Shown: positions 43,602 to 51,928 of the stretch, piece by piece
Layout: the number at the start of each line of letters is the position of its first letter
How positions within the stretch are numbered: position 1 is the stretch's first letter
Source of the DNA: JBICHN01 sp043101845
Lineage (GTDB): Bacteria; Planctomycetota; Phycisphaerae; Phycisphaerales; UBA5793
DNA length: 64,000 nt
Direction: 5' to 3'
Assembly: GCA_043101845.1 (NCBI GenBank)
Contig: JBICHN010000007.1
Span: forward strand, 62,001 to 126,000
The notes under the pieces: generated by a model
Seen by the model: the letters and a program-made list of their open reading frames with translations, nothing else
The model's database searches: none
What the model was told of the DNA's origin: nothing
Made by a program: the position numbers and the translations under genes

Positions 43602-44254
43602 GGGGAGGAGGGGGCGTCGTCGCCGTCGTCGTCGTTGTCGAATGGCGTGACGAAGGTCCAGCGTTGGGGGCGGAGGCCATCTTTGATCGGGTTGTTCTCG
43701 ACATACGCGATGGCGCGGCGGAGGTCGGCCGGGGTATTGAGATACACCGTCCAGTGGCCGCGCGCGAAGCATTTCGGGACGCGGAGCGTGCCGCTTCGGC
43801 GCGGGTCGGCGAAGGCGTACGCGTGCAGTGGATGGATGTTCTCGGAACGGAGTCGACGGGTCGCGTCGGCTTTGAGCGCGATGACGAGTTGATCGTTTGT
43901 GAGCCGGCGTGTACGCGTGCGCGCGATGACGAGGTGGATATGGTCCGGCATGATCGCGCACGCATGCATGATCGTGTTCGTGCGGTGGACGCATCGCGCG
44001 AAGCCGCGCGCAACGGCGCGGGCCTGGATACCGGTAAGGATGACGGGTGGATATCTGAGTTTCTTCTTCGCGTCGAGCCGCGCCGCGGCGTTGTGGGGGG
44101 CATGGGCGACGGAGCGGCGATCATCTGTTTTGGTGGCGGGTCCGGAGTGGTCGTAGAGGGCGCGGGCGCCGACATAGGTGGACCATGAGCCGCGCGGGTC
44201 GTTCGGAAGCCAGAAGCCGTACATCCCGAAGATGATGTGATCGGCGAGGGGCAT
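43598..44254 (-). CDS. REP-associated tyrosine transposase (RAYT, IS200-like Y1)
   Basis: 218 residues. The N-terminus (GFWLPNDPRGSWSTYVGARAL) is typical of one RAYT group. The HUH metal site is in CAIMPDHIHLVIAR (HIH) and the nucleophile Tyr is expected in the helix DLRRAIAYVENNPIKDGL. RAYTs nick and mobilise short palindromic repeats rather than a full insertion sequence. The gene sits between two clusters of direct repeats sharing the GCTCGGCTT..GGACCGGCG motif, one of which supplies its stop codon. It is a candidate for the enzyme behind the many hairpin elements in this window. Confidence 0.9.
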   Translation of the reverse strand: MPLADHIIFGMYGFWLPNDPRGSWSTYVGARALYDHSGPATKTDDRRSVAHAPHNAAARLDAKKKLRYPPVILTGIQARAVARGFARCVHRTNTIMHACAIMPDHIHLVIARTRTRRLTNDQLVIALKADATRRLRSENIHPLHAYAFADPRRSGTLRVPKCFARGHWTVYLNTPADLRRAIAYVENNPIKDGLRPQRWTFVTPFDNDDDGDDAPSSP

Positions 44255-44285
44255 GGGGGGCGGCTCGAGGAACGCGGTGGGATTC

Positions 44286-44402
44286 GGGACCGGCGGGCGG
44301 CAGCGCTCGGCTTCGGCGGACCGGCGGGCGGGACGCGCTCGGCTTCGGCGGACCGGCGGGCGGAACGCGCTCGGCTTCGGCGGACCGGCGCCTCGCGGCT
44401 AA
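44286..44402. repeat. 32-bp tandem repeats at the RAYT 5' side
   Basis: Units start near 44304, 44336 and 44368 (GCTCGGCTTCGGCGGACCGG), with a partial one before; the last ends CGCCTCGCGGCTAATGG, parallel to the 3' cluster end. Confidence 0.88.
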
Positions 44403-44695
44403 TGGGGTTTCGTCGCGCTTGCGAGGTTATCGTAAGTACCTTTCAGATGCAAGCGGTGGCGTTGCGGCGCGCGCACGGGGTTGCGCGGTCGGGGGAGTTA
44501 TCGCGCGAATTCTGGATGTTTGGGTTGCGTTTGGGTGGTTCGTGTGGCATGGTGGGGGGGTCGCCGGGGCCGAGGACGGGGCGCATGGCGCGCGAATGGG
44601 TGAGTGAGGATGGATTGGAGGAACGGAGGAAGGGAGGTGTTGTCGTCGTCGTCGGCGACGGGAGTTCGTGAGACGGGGGGACAAGGAGAGTCGGC

Positions 44696-46684
44696 ATGTT
44701 GTTGTTTTCGCGGGAGTCGATCGCGGCCGTCGATGCGGAGGTCGGGGCGGATGGGGAAAGCGCGCTGGTCGGTAATGGCGCCGGGGTTGGTGTGATCGCG
44801 CGGGATGAGGTCGACGGGTGGGTGCGGCGGGTCGTCGAGGCGCGGCGCGCGGCGGGGGTCGGGTGGGATGCGATCCGGGCCGAGTTCGGGGCGGTGGGGA
44901 TTGGGGTTGGCGGTGGGATCGATTTCGATCTGGATCTTGATCTCGAGGTTGAGTTCGACTTCGACTTCGACTTCAACTTCAACCATGGGGTCGACGACGA
45001 CGAGGATGGCGATGGCGTCGACGAGGATTCGGACAACTCGGCGCAGCGCTTCGGTTCGGGCGTCAAATCCGGAGATTCGCCGGGCCTCATCACCGGCGTG
45101 GCGGAGGTGGAGAGTTCGGGCGTCGAATCCGGAGATTCGCCGGGCCTCATCACCGGCGTGGGGGAGGTAGAGGGATCGGGCGTCGAATCCGGAGATTCGC
45201 CGGGCCTCATCACCGGCGTGGGGGAGGTGGAGGGTTCGGGCGTCGAATCCGGAGATTCGCCGAGCCTCATCACCGGCGTGGGGGAAGTCGAGGTGGAGGC
45301 GCACGCGAGCTCGTTGGACTCGGAGGTCGATCCTGATCCTGATCCTCGACGGGAGGCGAGGCGGCGGCGGTCGCGGGTGTTGCGGGCGCTCAAGATGGCG
45401 CCGCCTGCGGTCCTCGCGCGGCCGGCGCTCGAGACGCTCGAGCGGAAGGCGTCGTGGCTCAACCGGGCCGGGGCGGTCGACCGGTCGGCGTGTTTCGAAT
45501 TACGCGCGGCCGAGGTGTGGGGGAACGGGTACGACGAGGAGATCGCGTTCGAGCCGTTCGAGTGGCGGCCGGGCGTGAGGCGCGAATGGACCGATGAGGA
45601 TGCGCTCTTCGGTCATGAGTTGCCGGATGCGCGGTGGCGCGAGGTGTTCCAGGTCGCGGTCGAGCCGGCGCGGCACGAGGCGACGGCGCTCGTGTGGATC
45701 GGCGAGACGACGGTGGCGCGGCGTGATGACCGGAGGTTGCCGCGCGTTTTAAAGGGGGATCGGCGGACGCGGAAGTCGAACGCGATGCGCGCGTGGGGGC
45801 GGAATCAGCCGAAGACGGGGCCGGGCGAGGTTGCGGAGAATCCGAATCGCGGGGCGACGCGGTTGAAGCGCGTCGGCCTGCCGTCGCCGTCGGCGCGGCC
45901 GGGGCGGGGGTCGAGCGGCGGCGCCGCCGGGATGGAGGATGGACTGACGGCGTCGGGCCGATGGGCGCAGCTCGTCGAGGTGCAGCGGTGGTCGTATCCG
46001 CGCACGCCGGAGTGGGCGGGGTGGGAGGATGTGCTCATGGTGAAGCGGGTGTCGAAGATCCCGCGGCGCCGGGTGACGAATTTTCTCGTGTGCCCGAAGT
46101 GTGGCGCCAAGAAGTTGAAGCTGTTTACGCCGTACGCGTACGAGGCGGAGCTGTGCGACGCGGCGAAGGCGTTCGAGTTTCTGTGGGAGCTGCGGCGGTT
46201 GCGGAAGGGGAAGCGCGCGTGGTCGGGGCGGGGTGATCGGGTGAGTTTCTGGCGGGGGGATGGGGTTGGGGATCGGGTTGGGGGTGTTGGTGGTTCAGGT
46301 GTGGGCGCGGGCGCCGGGGCCGGCGGTGATCGTGATGGTGAGGATGAGGTTGCAGTCGATGATGTTGAACGCGCGGGCGTTGGCGCGGGCGTTGGCGCGG
46401 GCGCGTGCGCGCCGGGTTCGTCGTGTCCGGTCGAGGCGCCGGAGTGGGCGCGGGAGTCGGACGCGGCGTATGCGCGGCGGTTGAAGGCGCGGTACGGGTT
46501 GCTCATGCGCCGGCCGCTCGAGTTGTGGTGCGGGCCGTGCCTGGGGGTGCGGTATGGGGAGATGAGGGGGAGAAGAAGGCACGGGGGCACGGAGGCACGG
46601 GGGCACGGAGGCACGGAGGCACGGAGGGGCGGAGGCACGGAGGCGCGGAAGGGGGGAACAGATGATTTGAGATTGGTGATTTGA
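44696..46684 (+). CDS. Zinc-ribbon protein expanded by in-frame repeat DNA
   Basis: 662 residues; AAGGAG 7 nt before the ATG. Order: helical N-terminus (VRRVVEARRAAGVGWDAIRAE), an acidic F/D/L-rich run (FDLDLDLEVEFDFDFDF), four 20-residue repeats (SGVESGDSPGLITGVGEVEG) at about residues 120-200, an ordered domain (VFQVAVEPARHEATALVWIGE, EVQRWSYPRTPEWAGWEDVL), the knuckle NFLVCPKCGAKKLKLF near residue 465, and after a Gly/Ala/Val-rich insert the second knuckle LELWCGPCLGVRYG near 615. The tail (HGGTEARGHGGTEAR) is translated octanucleotide repeat. CPxC...KLY...CxxCxGLRY zinc ribbons occur in mobile-element-associated proteins; the function is unknown. Repeats have clearly been added to an older zinc-ribbon gene. 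Confidence 0.7.
   Translation: MLLFSRESIAAVDAEVGADGESALVGNGAGVGVIARDEVDGWVRRVVEARRAAGVGWDAIRAEFGAVGIGVGGGIDFDLDLDLEVEFDFDFDFNFNHGVDDDEDGDGVDEDSDNSAQRFGSGVKSGDSPGLITGVAEVESSGVESGDSPGLITGVGEVEGSGVESGDSPGLITGVGEVEGSGVESGDSPSLITGVGEVEVEAHASSLDSEVDPDPDPRREARRRRSRVLRALKMAPPAVLARPALETLERKASWLNRAGAVDRSACFELRAAEVWGNGYDEEIAFEPFEWRPGVRREWTDEDALFGHELPDARWREVFQVAVEPARHEATALVWIGETTVARRDDRRLPRVLKGDRRTRKSNAMRAWGRNQPKTGPGEVAENPNRGATRLKRVGLPSPSARPGRGSSGGAAGMEDGLTASGRWAQLVEVQRWSYPRTPEWAGWEDVLMVKRVSKIPRRRVTNFLVCPKCGAKKLKLFTPYAYEAELCDAAKAFEFLWELRRLRKGKRAWSGRGDRVSFWRGDGVGDRVGGVGGSGVGAGAGAGGDRDGEDEVAVDDVERAGVGAGVGAGACAPGSSCPVEAPEWARESDAAYARRLKARYGLLMRRPLELWCGPCLGVRYGEMRGRRRHGGTEARGHGGTEARRGGGTEARKGGTDDLRLVI
45055..45294 (+). 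repeat. Element D, four tandem 60-bp copies in frame
   Basis: Each 60-bp unit holds a full element D (CGTCGAATCCGGAGATTCGC...CACCGGCGTG) plus a GGGGGAGGTGGAGGG-like linker. Period is exactly 60, so the frame is kept. Confidence 0.92.
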
Positions 46685-46932
46685 GATTTGAGATGGCGGA
46701 AGAGACGGAGAGACCGGGGACGCGGAGAGACGGAGTGCGCGGAAGGGATGATTGGTGATTTGAGATTTGAGATTTGAGATTGGGAAGGCACGGAGGCACG
46801 GAGGCACGGAGGCACGGAGGCACGGAGAGACGGAGGCACGGAGAGACGGAGTGCGCGGTCGGGTGGAGGGAAGGGGAGGGATTTGAGAATTGAGATCTGA
46901 GATCTGAGATCTGAGATCTGAGATCTGAGATG
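46570..46932. repeat. Octanucleotide mosaic, several cycles (forward)
   Basis: Blocks of GGCACGGA/GGGGCACG octamers, GAGACGGA octamers with GGAGTGCGCGG, and TGAGATTT/TGAGATCT octamers follow each other more than once. The first block codes the tail of the zinc-ribbon protein. Confidence 0.9.
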
Positions 46933-46976
46933 GGGAGCAGAGGGTGGCGGTTGGATGCGTGGGTCGTTGGTGGTTG

Positions 46977-47160
46977 GGGGCGTCGAATCCGGAGAACGCC
47001 GAGCCTTATCTCCGGCGTGGGGGCGCGTTCGGAGGGTGGTGACGAGCGGCGCGCGTTGCGCGTGGTGTGTTCTTCGTGACTTCTTCTCTCCGTCTCTCCG
47101 TCTCTCCGTCATTTCTTCTCTTCTTCTCTCCCTTCGTGCCTGCGTGCCTGTGTGCCTTCG
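46977..47160. repeat. Element D copy and reverse octamers
   Basis: Element D at 46977-47020 with perfect CCGGAGA/TCTCCGG arms; from 47082 octamers CTCCGTCT and then GTGCCTGC/GTGCCTTC in reverse orientation up to the MltA-like gene stop. Confidence 0.85.
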
Positions 47161-47163
47161 TGC

Positions 47164-48579
47164 CTATTTGAGCAGCAGGTAATAAAGAGCGCCGCGGGTG
47201 TTGACCTGGCCGGCGGTGGCGCCGGCGGGTTCGCCGTGCCCGAGGTAGAGGTCGGCGCGGGCGTGGCCGCGGATGGCGCCGCCGGTGTCGTGGTCGATGA
47301 CGAAGCGGGTGAAGTTCGTGGCGCGGGCGGCGAGCGGATCGGCGATGGTTGCGGGGTTCGGAGCGGAGGCGCTGGAGAGCGCGGCGCCGCGGCGTTGACG
47401 GGCGAGGCGCGGGTTCGGCCAGTCGCGCGCGTCGACGAGCGCGAGGGCGGCGGGCGGAAAGAGCGCGCGGTCGGTCGCGATCGATCGACCGGTCGTGAGC
47501 GGGAAGCCGAGGGCGCTGCCCGGCCACGATTCGCAGTCGCGTTCGCTGAAGAAGACGAAGCGGTCGTTCTCGAGCATGAGCGCCTTGACGATCGTCGGCT
47601 CTTCGTTGAAGAGTCGTCGAATCGTCTGCATGGACATTTCCTCGGCGGTCGACATGTGCGCATTGACGAGGAGGCGGCCGAGGCTCGTGTATTCGCGGTT
47701 GTTCGTCGCGGAGTAGCCGACGCAGACGCGTTCGCCGGAGGGAAGGATGAGCCGCGCGCTGCCGTTCACCTGGACGAGGTAGGCGTCGAGTTCGTTCTCG
47801 AGGTAGAAGAGTTCGTAGCCCGCGAGGAGGTCGCGCTCGACGATGTCACGCCGTGTGTTCCACTCGGCGGCGGGGTCGCGGCGGAGCTCGGGCGGGGCGG
47901 CGTAAATCGGGTGGACGAAGCGGTCGGAGGGAACGCGGCTCGCGGGGTATTCGGGCGCGTAGTACGCGGTGAAGTGGACGGGGGCGAAGTTCCTGTTCGC
48001 GTCGCGGCCGGTAGCGCCGATTGTACGCGGGCGCGGGGTCGCAGGGCGGGGGCGATCGGTCACGCGGTGTTCGTCGAGGTCGGCGCCGGCGCGGTAGAGG
48101 TCGAAGCGTTCAAGCGCCGCGTCGGCGAAGGCGTCGGCGTCGGGCGACTCTTCGAGCAGGTCGCGCAGGGCGATGTGCGTGTCGTACACGCGGCGTCGAA
48201 GCAGCGCCTGCGGGCGCTCGGGGAGGCGCGAGACGCCGGGCGGGAGAATGAGGTAGTTGTCGTAGGCGCGTTCGGCGGCGGGGGAGTTCAGCCACTCGAT
48301 CGCGCGGTCGAGCGCGACGGTCAGGTTCGCATCGCGCGTTTCGTACGCGGCGACGAGGGCGTCGCGCGCCGCGAGGCGCGTGGCCGAGTCTTTGAGATCG
48401 AGCGGCGCGAGGGCGCGCGTCGTGAAGACGACCGGGGTCGTCGCGGCGCCGGAGGCGCGGTCGCGGTCGGCGTGGCGGCAACTCGATATGAGCGACGCGG
48501 CGAGCGTGAGGACGGCGACGGACATGAGGCGGGGCGCGATGCGGCCGGCGATCGGAGATGACGATGGGTTCGCGTTCAT
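47164..48579 (-). CDS. MltA-like lytic murein transglycosylase, lipoprotein
   Basis: 471 residues from an ATG at 48579; the N-terminus is a lipoprotein signal ending LAASLISSC (lipobox cysteine). The MltA region includes FTAYYAPEYPASRVPSDRF, VNGSARLILPSGERVCVGYS with NNREYTSLGRLL, and the 3D-type end FPLTTGRSIATDRALFPPAA, RFVIDHDTGGAIRGHARADL with YLGHGEPAGATAGQ, holding the conserved catalytic-type Asp residues. MltA cleaves peptidoglycan glycan strands to anhydromuropeptides at the outer membrane. That agrees with the presence of peptidoglycan in planctomycetes. No good ribosome-binding site is visible. Confidence 0.85.
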   Translation of the reverse strand: MNANPSSSPIAGRIAPRLMSVAVLTLAASLISSCRHADRDRASGAATTPVVFTTRALAPLDLKDSATRLAARDALVAAYETRDANLTVALDRAIEWLNSPAAERAYDNYLILPPGVSRLPERPQALLRRRVYDTHIALRDLLEESPDADAFADAALERFDLYRAGADLDEHRVTDRPRPATPRPRTIGATGRDANRNFAPVHFTAYYAPEYPASRVPSDRFVHPIYAAPPELRRDPAAEWNTRRDIVERDLLAGYELFYLENELDAYLVQVNGSARLILPSGERVCVGYSATNNREYTSLGRLLVNAHMSTAEEMSMQTIRRLFNEEPTIVKALMLENDRFVFFSERDCESWPGSALGFPLTTGRSIATDRALFPPAALALVDARDWPNPRLARQRRGAALSSASAPNPATIADPLAARATNFTRFVIDHDTGGAIRGHARADLYLGHGEPAGATAGQVNTRGALYYLLLK

Positions 48580-48783
48580 GATCGCAAGCGTAGGACGGGC
48601 GGGCGGCCGTCGCGCGCCGGCCGGTTCGCGGCACTCGATTGACGGCTGTTGGTTTCGAGGCGGAGAACGAGGGTGGGCTCGAGGGCCGGGGGTGGGCGGC
48701 GACGGAGTCGTGTGTGAACGAACGATCATGTCGCGGCGCGGCTTCATTCGCTTTCATTAGGATTGCGGGGAGGGAATTGAATC

Positions 48784-49860
48784 ATGTCCGATCTTGAGAC
48801 GAGGGAGCCGCCGGCCGCGCCGGGGGCGCGGGTCGCGGCGGAGTTCGACTGGCGGCGCGTGCAGCTCCGGTCGTTTGTTCCGGTGTTCCTGTGGGCGGTG
48901 GCGCTGCTCGTCGCGCTGTGGTTCTGGGCGCCGGTCATGCGCGTCGGGCTCCTCTTTATCGGGGCGTGCGCGTGCGCCGCGGCGCTCGCGCCGGTGGCGC
49001 GGGCGGCGCCGATCCGGTCGAAGCGACTCTCGGGCGCGCTCGTCGGGATCGGGTTCGTAGCGCTCGTCATCGGGACGCTCGCGGGGCTCGTGTTTCTCGT
49101 CGCCGAGAAGATCCGGAGCGAACTCGAGCAATGGCCGGAGGTGCGCGACACGATCGACGGGGCGCTCGCGTCGTGGAGTCGTTCGCTCGGATTCGAAGAG
49201 CCGGTCACCACGGCGGCGGTCATGGAGTCGGCGCGCGGATGGGTGCTCGACGGCGGCATGGGGAGCGCGCTCGGCGACGCGGTCGGCTGGGCGACCGGGC
49301 TCATCGTCGGCGTGGCGCTGCTCGCGTTCGGCACGATCTATCTGTTGTCGCAGAAGCCGGGCCGGTTGACCGATCCGCTTGCGCGCCTGCTGCCGGCGCC
49401 GCGCGATGCGCAGATGCGGCGGGCGGTGTCGAAGCTCGAGCCGCGCTTGCGCTGGTGGTTCATCGGCGTGCTCGCGAGCATGACGATCACGGGCGTGGCG
49501 ACCTGGATCGGCTTCGAGATCGTCGGGGTGAAGTTCGCGATCACGCTCGCGTTCGTCGCGGCGCTCAGCCAGGTGGCGCCGACGATCGGCCCGGCGATCG
49601 CGTTTCTCATCGCGCTCGTCGTCGCGGCGACGCAGGGGACGACGGTCATCATCGGCGTCGCGGTCGTGTGGATGGTCGTGCAGCTCATCGAGTCGTATGT
49701 GCTGCTCCCGATGATCATGTACCGGGCGGTGCACATCCCGCCGGTGGTGACGCTCTTCACGATCGTGCTGTGGGCGGGGCTCATCGGGCCGCTCGGATTG
49801 CTCTTCGCGATCCCGCTCGACCTCGTGCTGTGGACGGGGGTGGAGGAGTTTGTGGAGTAG
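48784..49860 (+). CDS. AI-2E family (PerM/YdiK-type) permease
   Basis: 358 residues with 7-8 hydrophobic segments: residues ~30-55 and 58-75 (FVPVFLWAVALLVALWFW), 85-108, 168-190, and a C-terminal block from ~225 (WWFIGVLASMTITGVATWIG, ITLAFVAALSQVAPTIGPAI, LVVAATQGTTVIIGVAVVW, QLIESYVLLPMIM, IPPVVTLFTIVLWAGLIGPL). The P.iGp and QLiE..vL.P motifs are family hallmarks. Family members include autoinducer-2 exporters and Na+/H+ antiporters; the substrate is unknown. GGAGGG lies 11 nt upstream. Divergent from the MltA-like gene. Confidence 0.9.
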   Translation: MSDLETREPPAAPGARVAAEFDWRRVQLRSFVPVFLWAVALLVALWFWAPVMRVGLLFIGACACAAALAPVARAAPIRSKRLSGALVGIGFVALVIGTLAGLVFLVAEKIRSELEQWPEVRDTIDGALASWSRSLGFEEPVTTAAVMESARGWVLDGGMGSALGDAVGWATGLIVGVALLAFGTIYLLSQKPGRLTDPLARLLPAPRDAQMRRAVSKLEPRLRWWFIGVLASMTITGVATWIGFEIVGVKFAITLAFVAALSQVAPTIGPAIAFLIALVVAATQGTTVIIGVAVVWMVVQLIESYVLLPMIMYRAVHIPPVVTLFTIVLWAGLIGPLGLLFAIPLDLVLWTGVEEFVE

Positions 49861-49865
49861 GAGGG

Positions 49866-50150
49866 GGAAGGCACGGAGGCACGGAGGCACGGAGGCACGG
49901 AGGCACGGAGGGAAGAGACGGAGAGACGGAGAGACGGAGAGACGGAGAGACGGAGAGACGGAGTGCGCGGGGACGACTGAGTTCGTCTGTGGCAGGGAGG
50001 CAAGAAGGGGCGGAGGCGCGGGGGGATCTGGGATCTGAGATCGAAGATTTGAGATTTGAGATTTGAGATTTGAAATTTGAGATCTGAGTTCGGAGTTCGG
50101 AGATCGGAGATCCGAGATCGGAGATCCGAGTTCGGAGATCTGAACTCGGT
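49866..50150. repeat. Octanucleotide mosaic (forward)
   Basis: GGAGGCAC octamers (49866-49905), GAGACGGA octamers ending GGAGTGCGCGG (49911-49970), a GC-rich spacer, and TGAGATTT/GGAGATCC octamers (50035-50150). Begins 6 nt after the permease stop. Confidence 0.92.
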
Positions 50151-50279
50151 CGCGAGGTGTGACGGGGGTCGCGTGATCGATTCCCGGCGGCTCATGACCC
50201 GCGGACGGTCGGGCAGATCCGGTCGAATCGGGTTACGCGGGGCCTGAGGATCGCCGATAGAGCGGTGGGTCGGAGATCC

Positions 50280-51284
50280 ATGGCTGCTCTCTACCGCTCA
50301 ACCCGGGGTTCTCGGACCCGGCGGCGTCGCTCGGCGTTCACGCTCGTCGAGATGCTCCTCGCGCTGCTGCTCACCTCGCTCGTCGTGACCGCGACGGCGT
50401 CAATCATCGTCGTGAGCTCGCGCGCGCTCGACACCGCAGTGCTCGAAACCGAAGCGTCCGAAGTCGAAGTCGTCCTCGCCGACATGACGCTCGATCTCCG
50501 TCTCGCGACCTCGTTCAGCGAGCGCACCGACTCGGCCGTGACCTTCGAGGTTCCCGATCGCGACGGCGACGGCAATCCGGAGACGATCCGCTACGCCTGG
50601 GGCGGGAACGACGGCGACCCACTCACGCGTCAGTACAACGGCGGCAAGACCGTCACCCTTCTGCGCGATCTCAAGATGGTCAAACTCCGCTACCTCGAGC
50701 GCGCCATTGATGGGCGACCCGGTGGGAGCGGAGGCGGCGGCGGCGGGGGGACCGAGAGCGCCGAGATGCTCCTCGCGTCGCATGACCCCGGAACATTCTC
50801 GAATACGCAGCCGGGTGAGATCAACATGCCATCGCTGCTCGGCGGCCAGTACCTCGACCCGACCTTCCCGCCCGACACGCTCTCGTGGAAGATCACACGC
50901 GTCATCATCATGGGGCGCCACCGGGGGGCGCCGGGCGGCGACCTGCAATTGCAGATCCGCACGGCGAACCCGGACGGAACGCCTTCGTCGACGATCGTCG
51001 CAAGCACGACCTTCGCGAAGAACCTCTTCAACTGGGGGTGGACCTGGGCGGAGATTTCGCTCTCCGGCGCCGATGGGCTCGACCCGGCCCAGAACTACTG
51101 CCTCGTCGTCGAGCAGGTGGTCGGGAACGCGGGCGCCGACATCCGCGGGCAGGCGCACGGCGGCGCGTACAACTACGGCCCGGAAGGTCATCTCGTGTAT
51201 TCGACGGATGGCGGATCGAGCTGGACGGTCTACGACAATATGGATCTCTTCTACTTCCTCTACGGCACGGTGACGACGAAATGA
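50280..51284 (+). CDS. Type IV pilin-like pseudopilin 1
   Basis: 334 residues; ATG with GGAG 4 nt upstream (a GTG at 50265 is an alternative). A short basic leader ends at SAFTLVEMLLALLLTSLVVT, the prepilin peptidase signature with Ala in place of the usual Gly before the cleavage point and Glu5 present. The body is a secreted beta-rich domain with a Gly-rich loop (near residue 145) and a C-terminal carbohydrate-binding-like region (GDLQLQIRTANPDG, GLDPAQNYCLVVEQ, YSTDGGSSWTVYD). First gene of a coupled three-gene operon; the next gene overlaps by 4 nt. Likely part of a type II secretion pseudopilus or planctomycete type IV-like system. Confidence 0.8.
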   Translation: MAALYRSTRGSRTRRRRSAFTLVEMLLALLLTSLVVTATASIIVVSSRALDTAVLETEASEVEVVLADMTLDLRLATSFSERTDSAVTFEVPDRDGDGNPETIRYAWGGNDGDPLTRQYNGGKTVTLLRDLKMVKLRYLERAIDGRPGGSGGGGGGGTESAEMLLASHDPGTFSNTQPGEINMPSLLGGQYLDPTFPPDTLSWKITRVIIMGRHRGAPGGDLQLQIRTANPDGTPSSTIVASTTFAKNLFNWGWTWAEISLSGADGLDPAQNYCLVVEQVVGNAGADIRGQAHGGAYNYGPEGHLVYSTDGGSSWTVYDNMDLFYFLYGTVTTK

Positions 51285-51928
51285 CGCGGGCGCCACTTCA
51301 ACATTCTCATTCGCGCCGTCTTGCGCTCACGCTCGTTGAGGTCGTCATCGCGATGGCCCTGCTCGGCGGGCTCGCGATCGGGGCGCTCAATCTGACCGGT
51401 TCGCTCGCGAACATCGGGCTGCGCGAGTCGCAGGCGCGGCGGGCGTCGCTTCTCGCCGAATCGCTCCTGGCCGAGATCATGTCGGTCGCGTACGAGGAGC
51501 CGGACGGATCGACGACGCTCGGTCTCGATTCGGGCGAAACGAACGCGGGAGGGAGCCGCCTGAGCTTCGATGATGTCGACGATTATCACGGGCTCTACGA
51601 GAACCCGCCGCAGAACACGAACGGCGGGACGGTCGCCGGGTTCGGCGGCTGGGAAGCGAGCGTCTCGGTCGACTGGGTGCGGCGGAACGATCTCTCCGTG
51701 TCCGCGTCGGATACGGGGCTCAAGCTCATCACGGTGACGGTGCTCGATCCGATGGATCGGTTGACCGTGGTGTACGCGTTGCGCTCGCGGCACGGCATTG
51801 GGGACCAGACGCACTTCGCGTCGCGGAACGCGGTCATGCAGACGACGATCCGCATCAACCCGCAGAGCAGCACGCAGGCGTCGGTGGGCGGAGCAGCCCA
51901 TCCGAACCTGCCGGAGGCGAAGCCGTGA
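51281..51928 (+). CDS. Type IV pilin-like pseudopilin 2
   Basis: 215 residues, start ATGA overlaps the previous stop. The N-terminus LALTLVEVVIAMALLGGLAI is a prepilin hydrophobic helix with conserved Glu5. It continues with a helical stalk (LRESQARRASLLAESLLAEI) and a beta domain (GFGGWEASVSVDWVRRND, LKLITVTVLDPMDRLT). PilV/GspI-like in layout. The third gene overlaps by 4 nt (GTGA). Confidence 0.8.
   Translation: MTRAPLQHSHSRRLALTLVEVVIAMALLGGLAIGALNLTGSLANIGLRESQARRASLLAESLLAEIMSVAYEEPDGSTTLGLDSGETNAGGSRLSFDDVDDYHGLYENPPQNTNGGTVAGFGGWEASVSVDWVRRNDLSVSASDTGLKLITVTVLDPMDRLTVVYALRSRHGIGDQTHFASRNAVMQTTIRINPQSSTQASVGGAAHPNLPEAKP

Noticed and set aside
45055..45294. CRISPR-like array (four 60-bp units)
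   Set aside because: The repeats are contiguous, without unique spacers of constant size, and are in frame in a coding gene; no cas gene is near. The Cas4-like nuclease at 27013 is in a helicase operon with no array.
45805..47112. 435-residue minus-strand frame rich in SVPPCLRASVPP
   Set aside because: It is translated octanucleotide repeat plus the complement of the zinc-ribbon gene.
47152..48561. 469-residue plus-strand frame
   Set aside because: Shadow of the MltA-like gene.
49866..50150. CRISPR or VNTR coding region
   Set aside because: Period is 8 bp, with no spacers; judged a simple-repeat mosaic.
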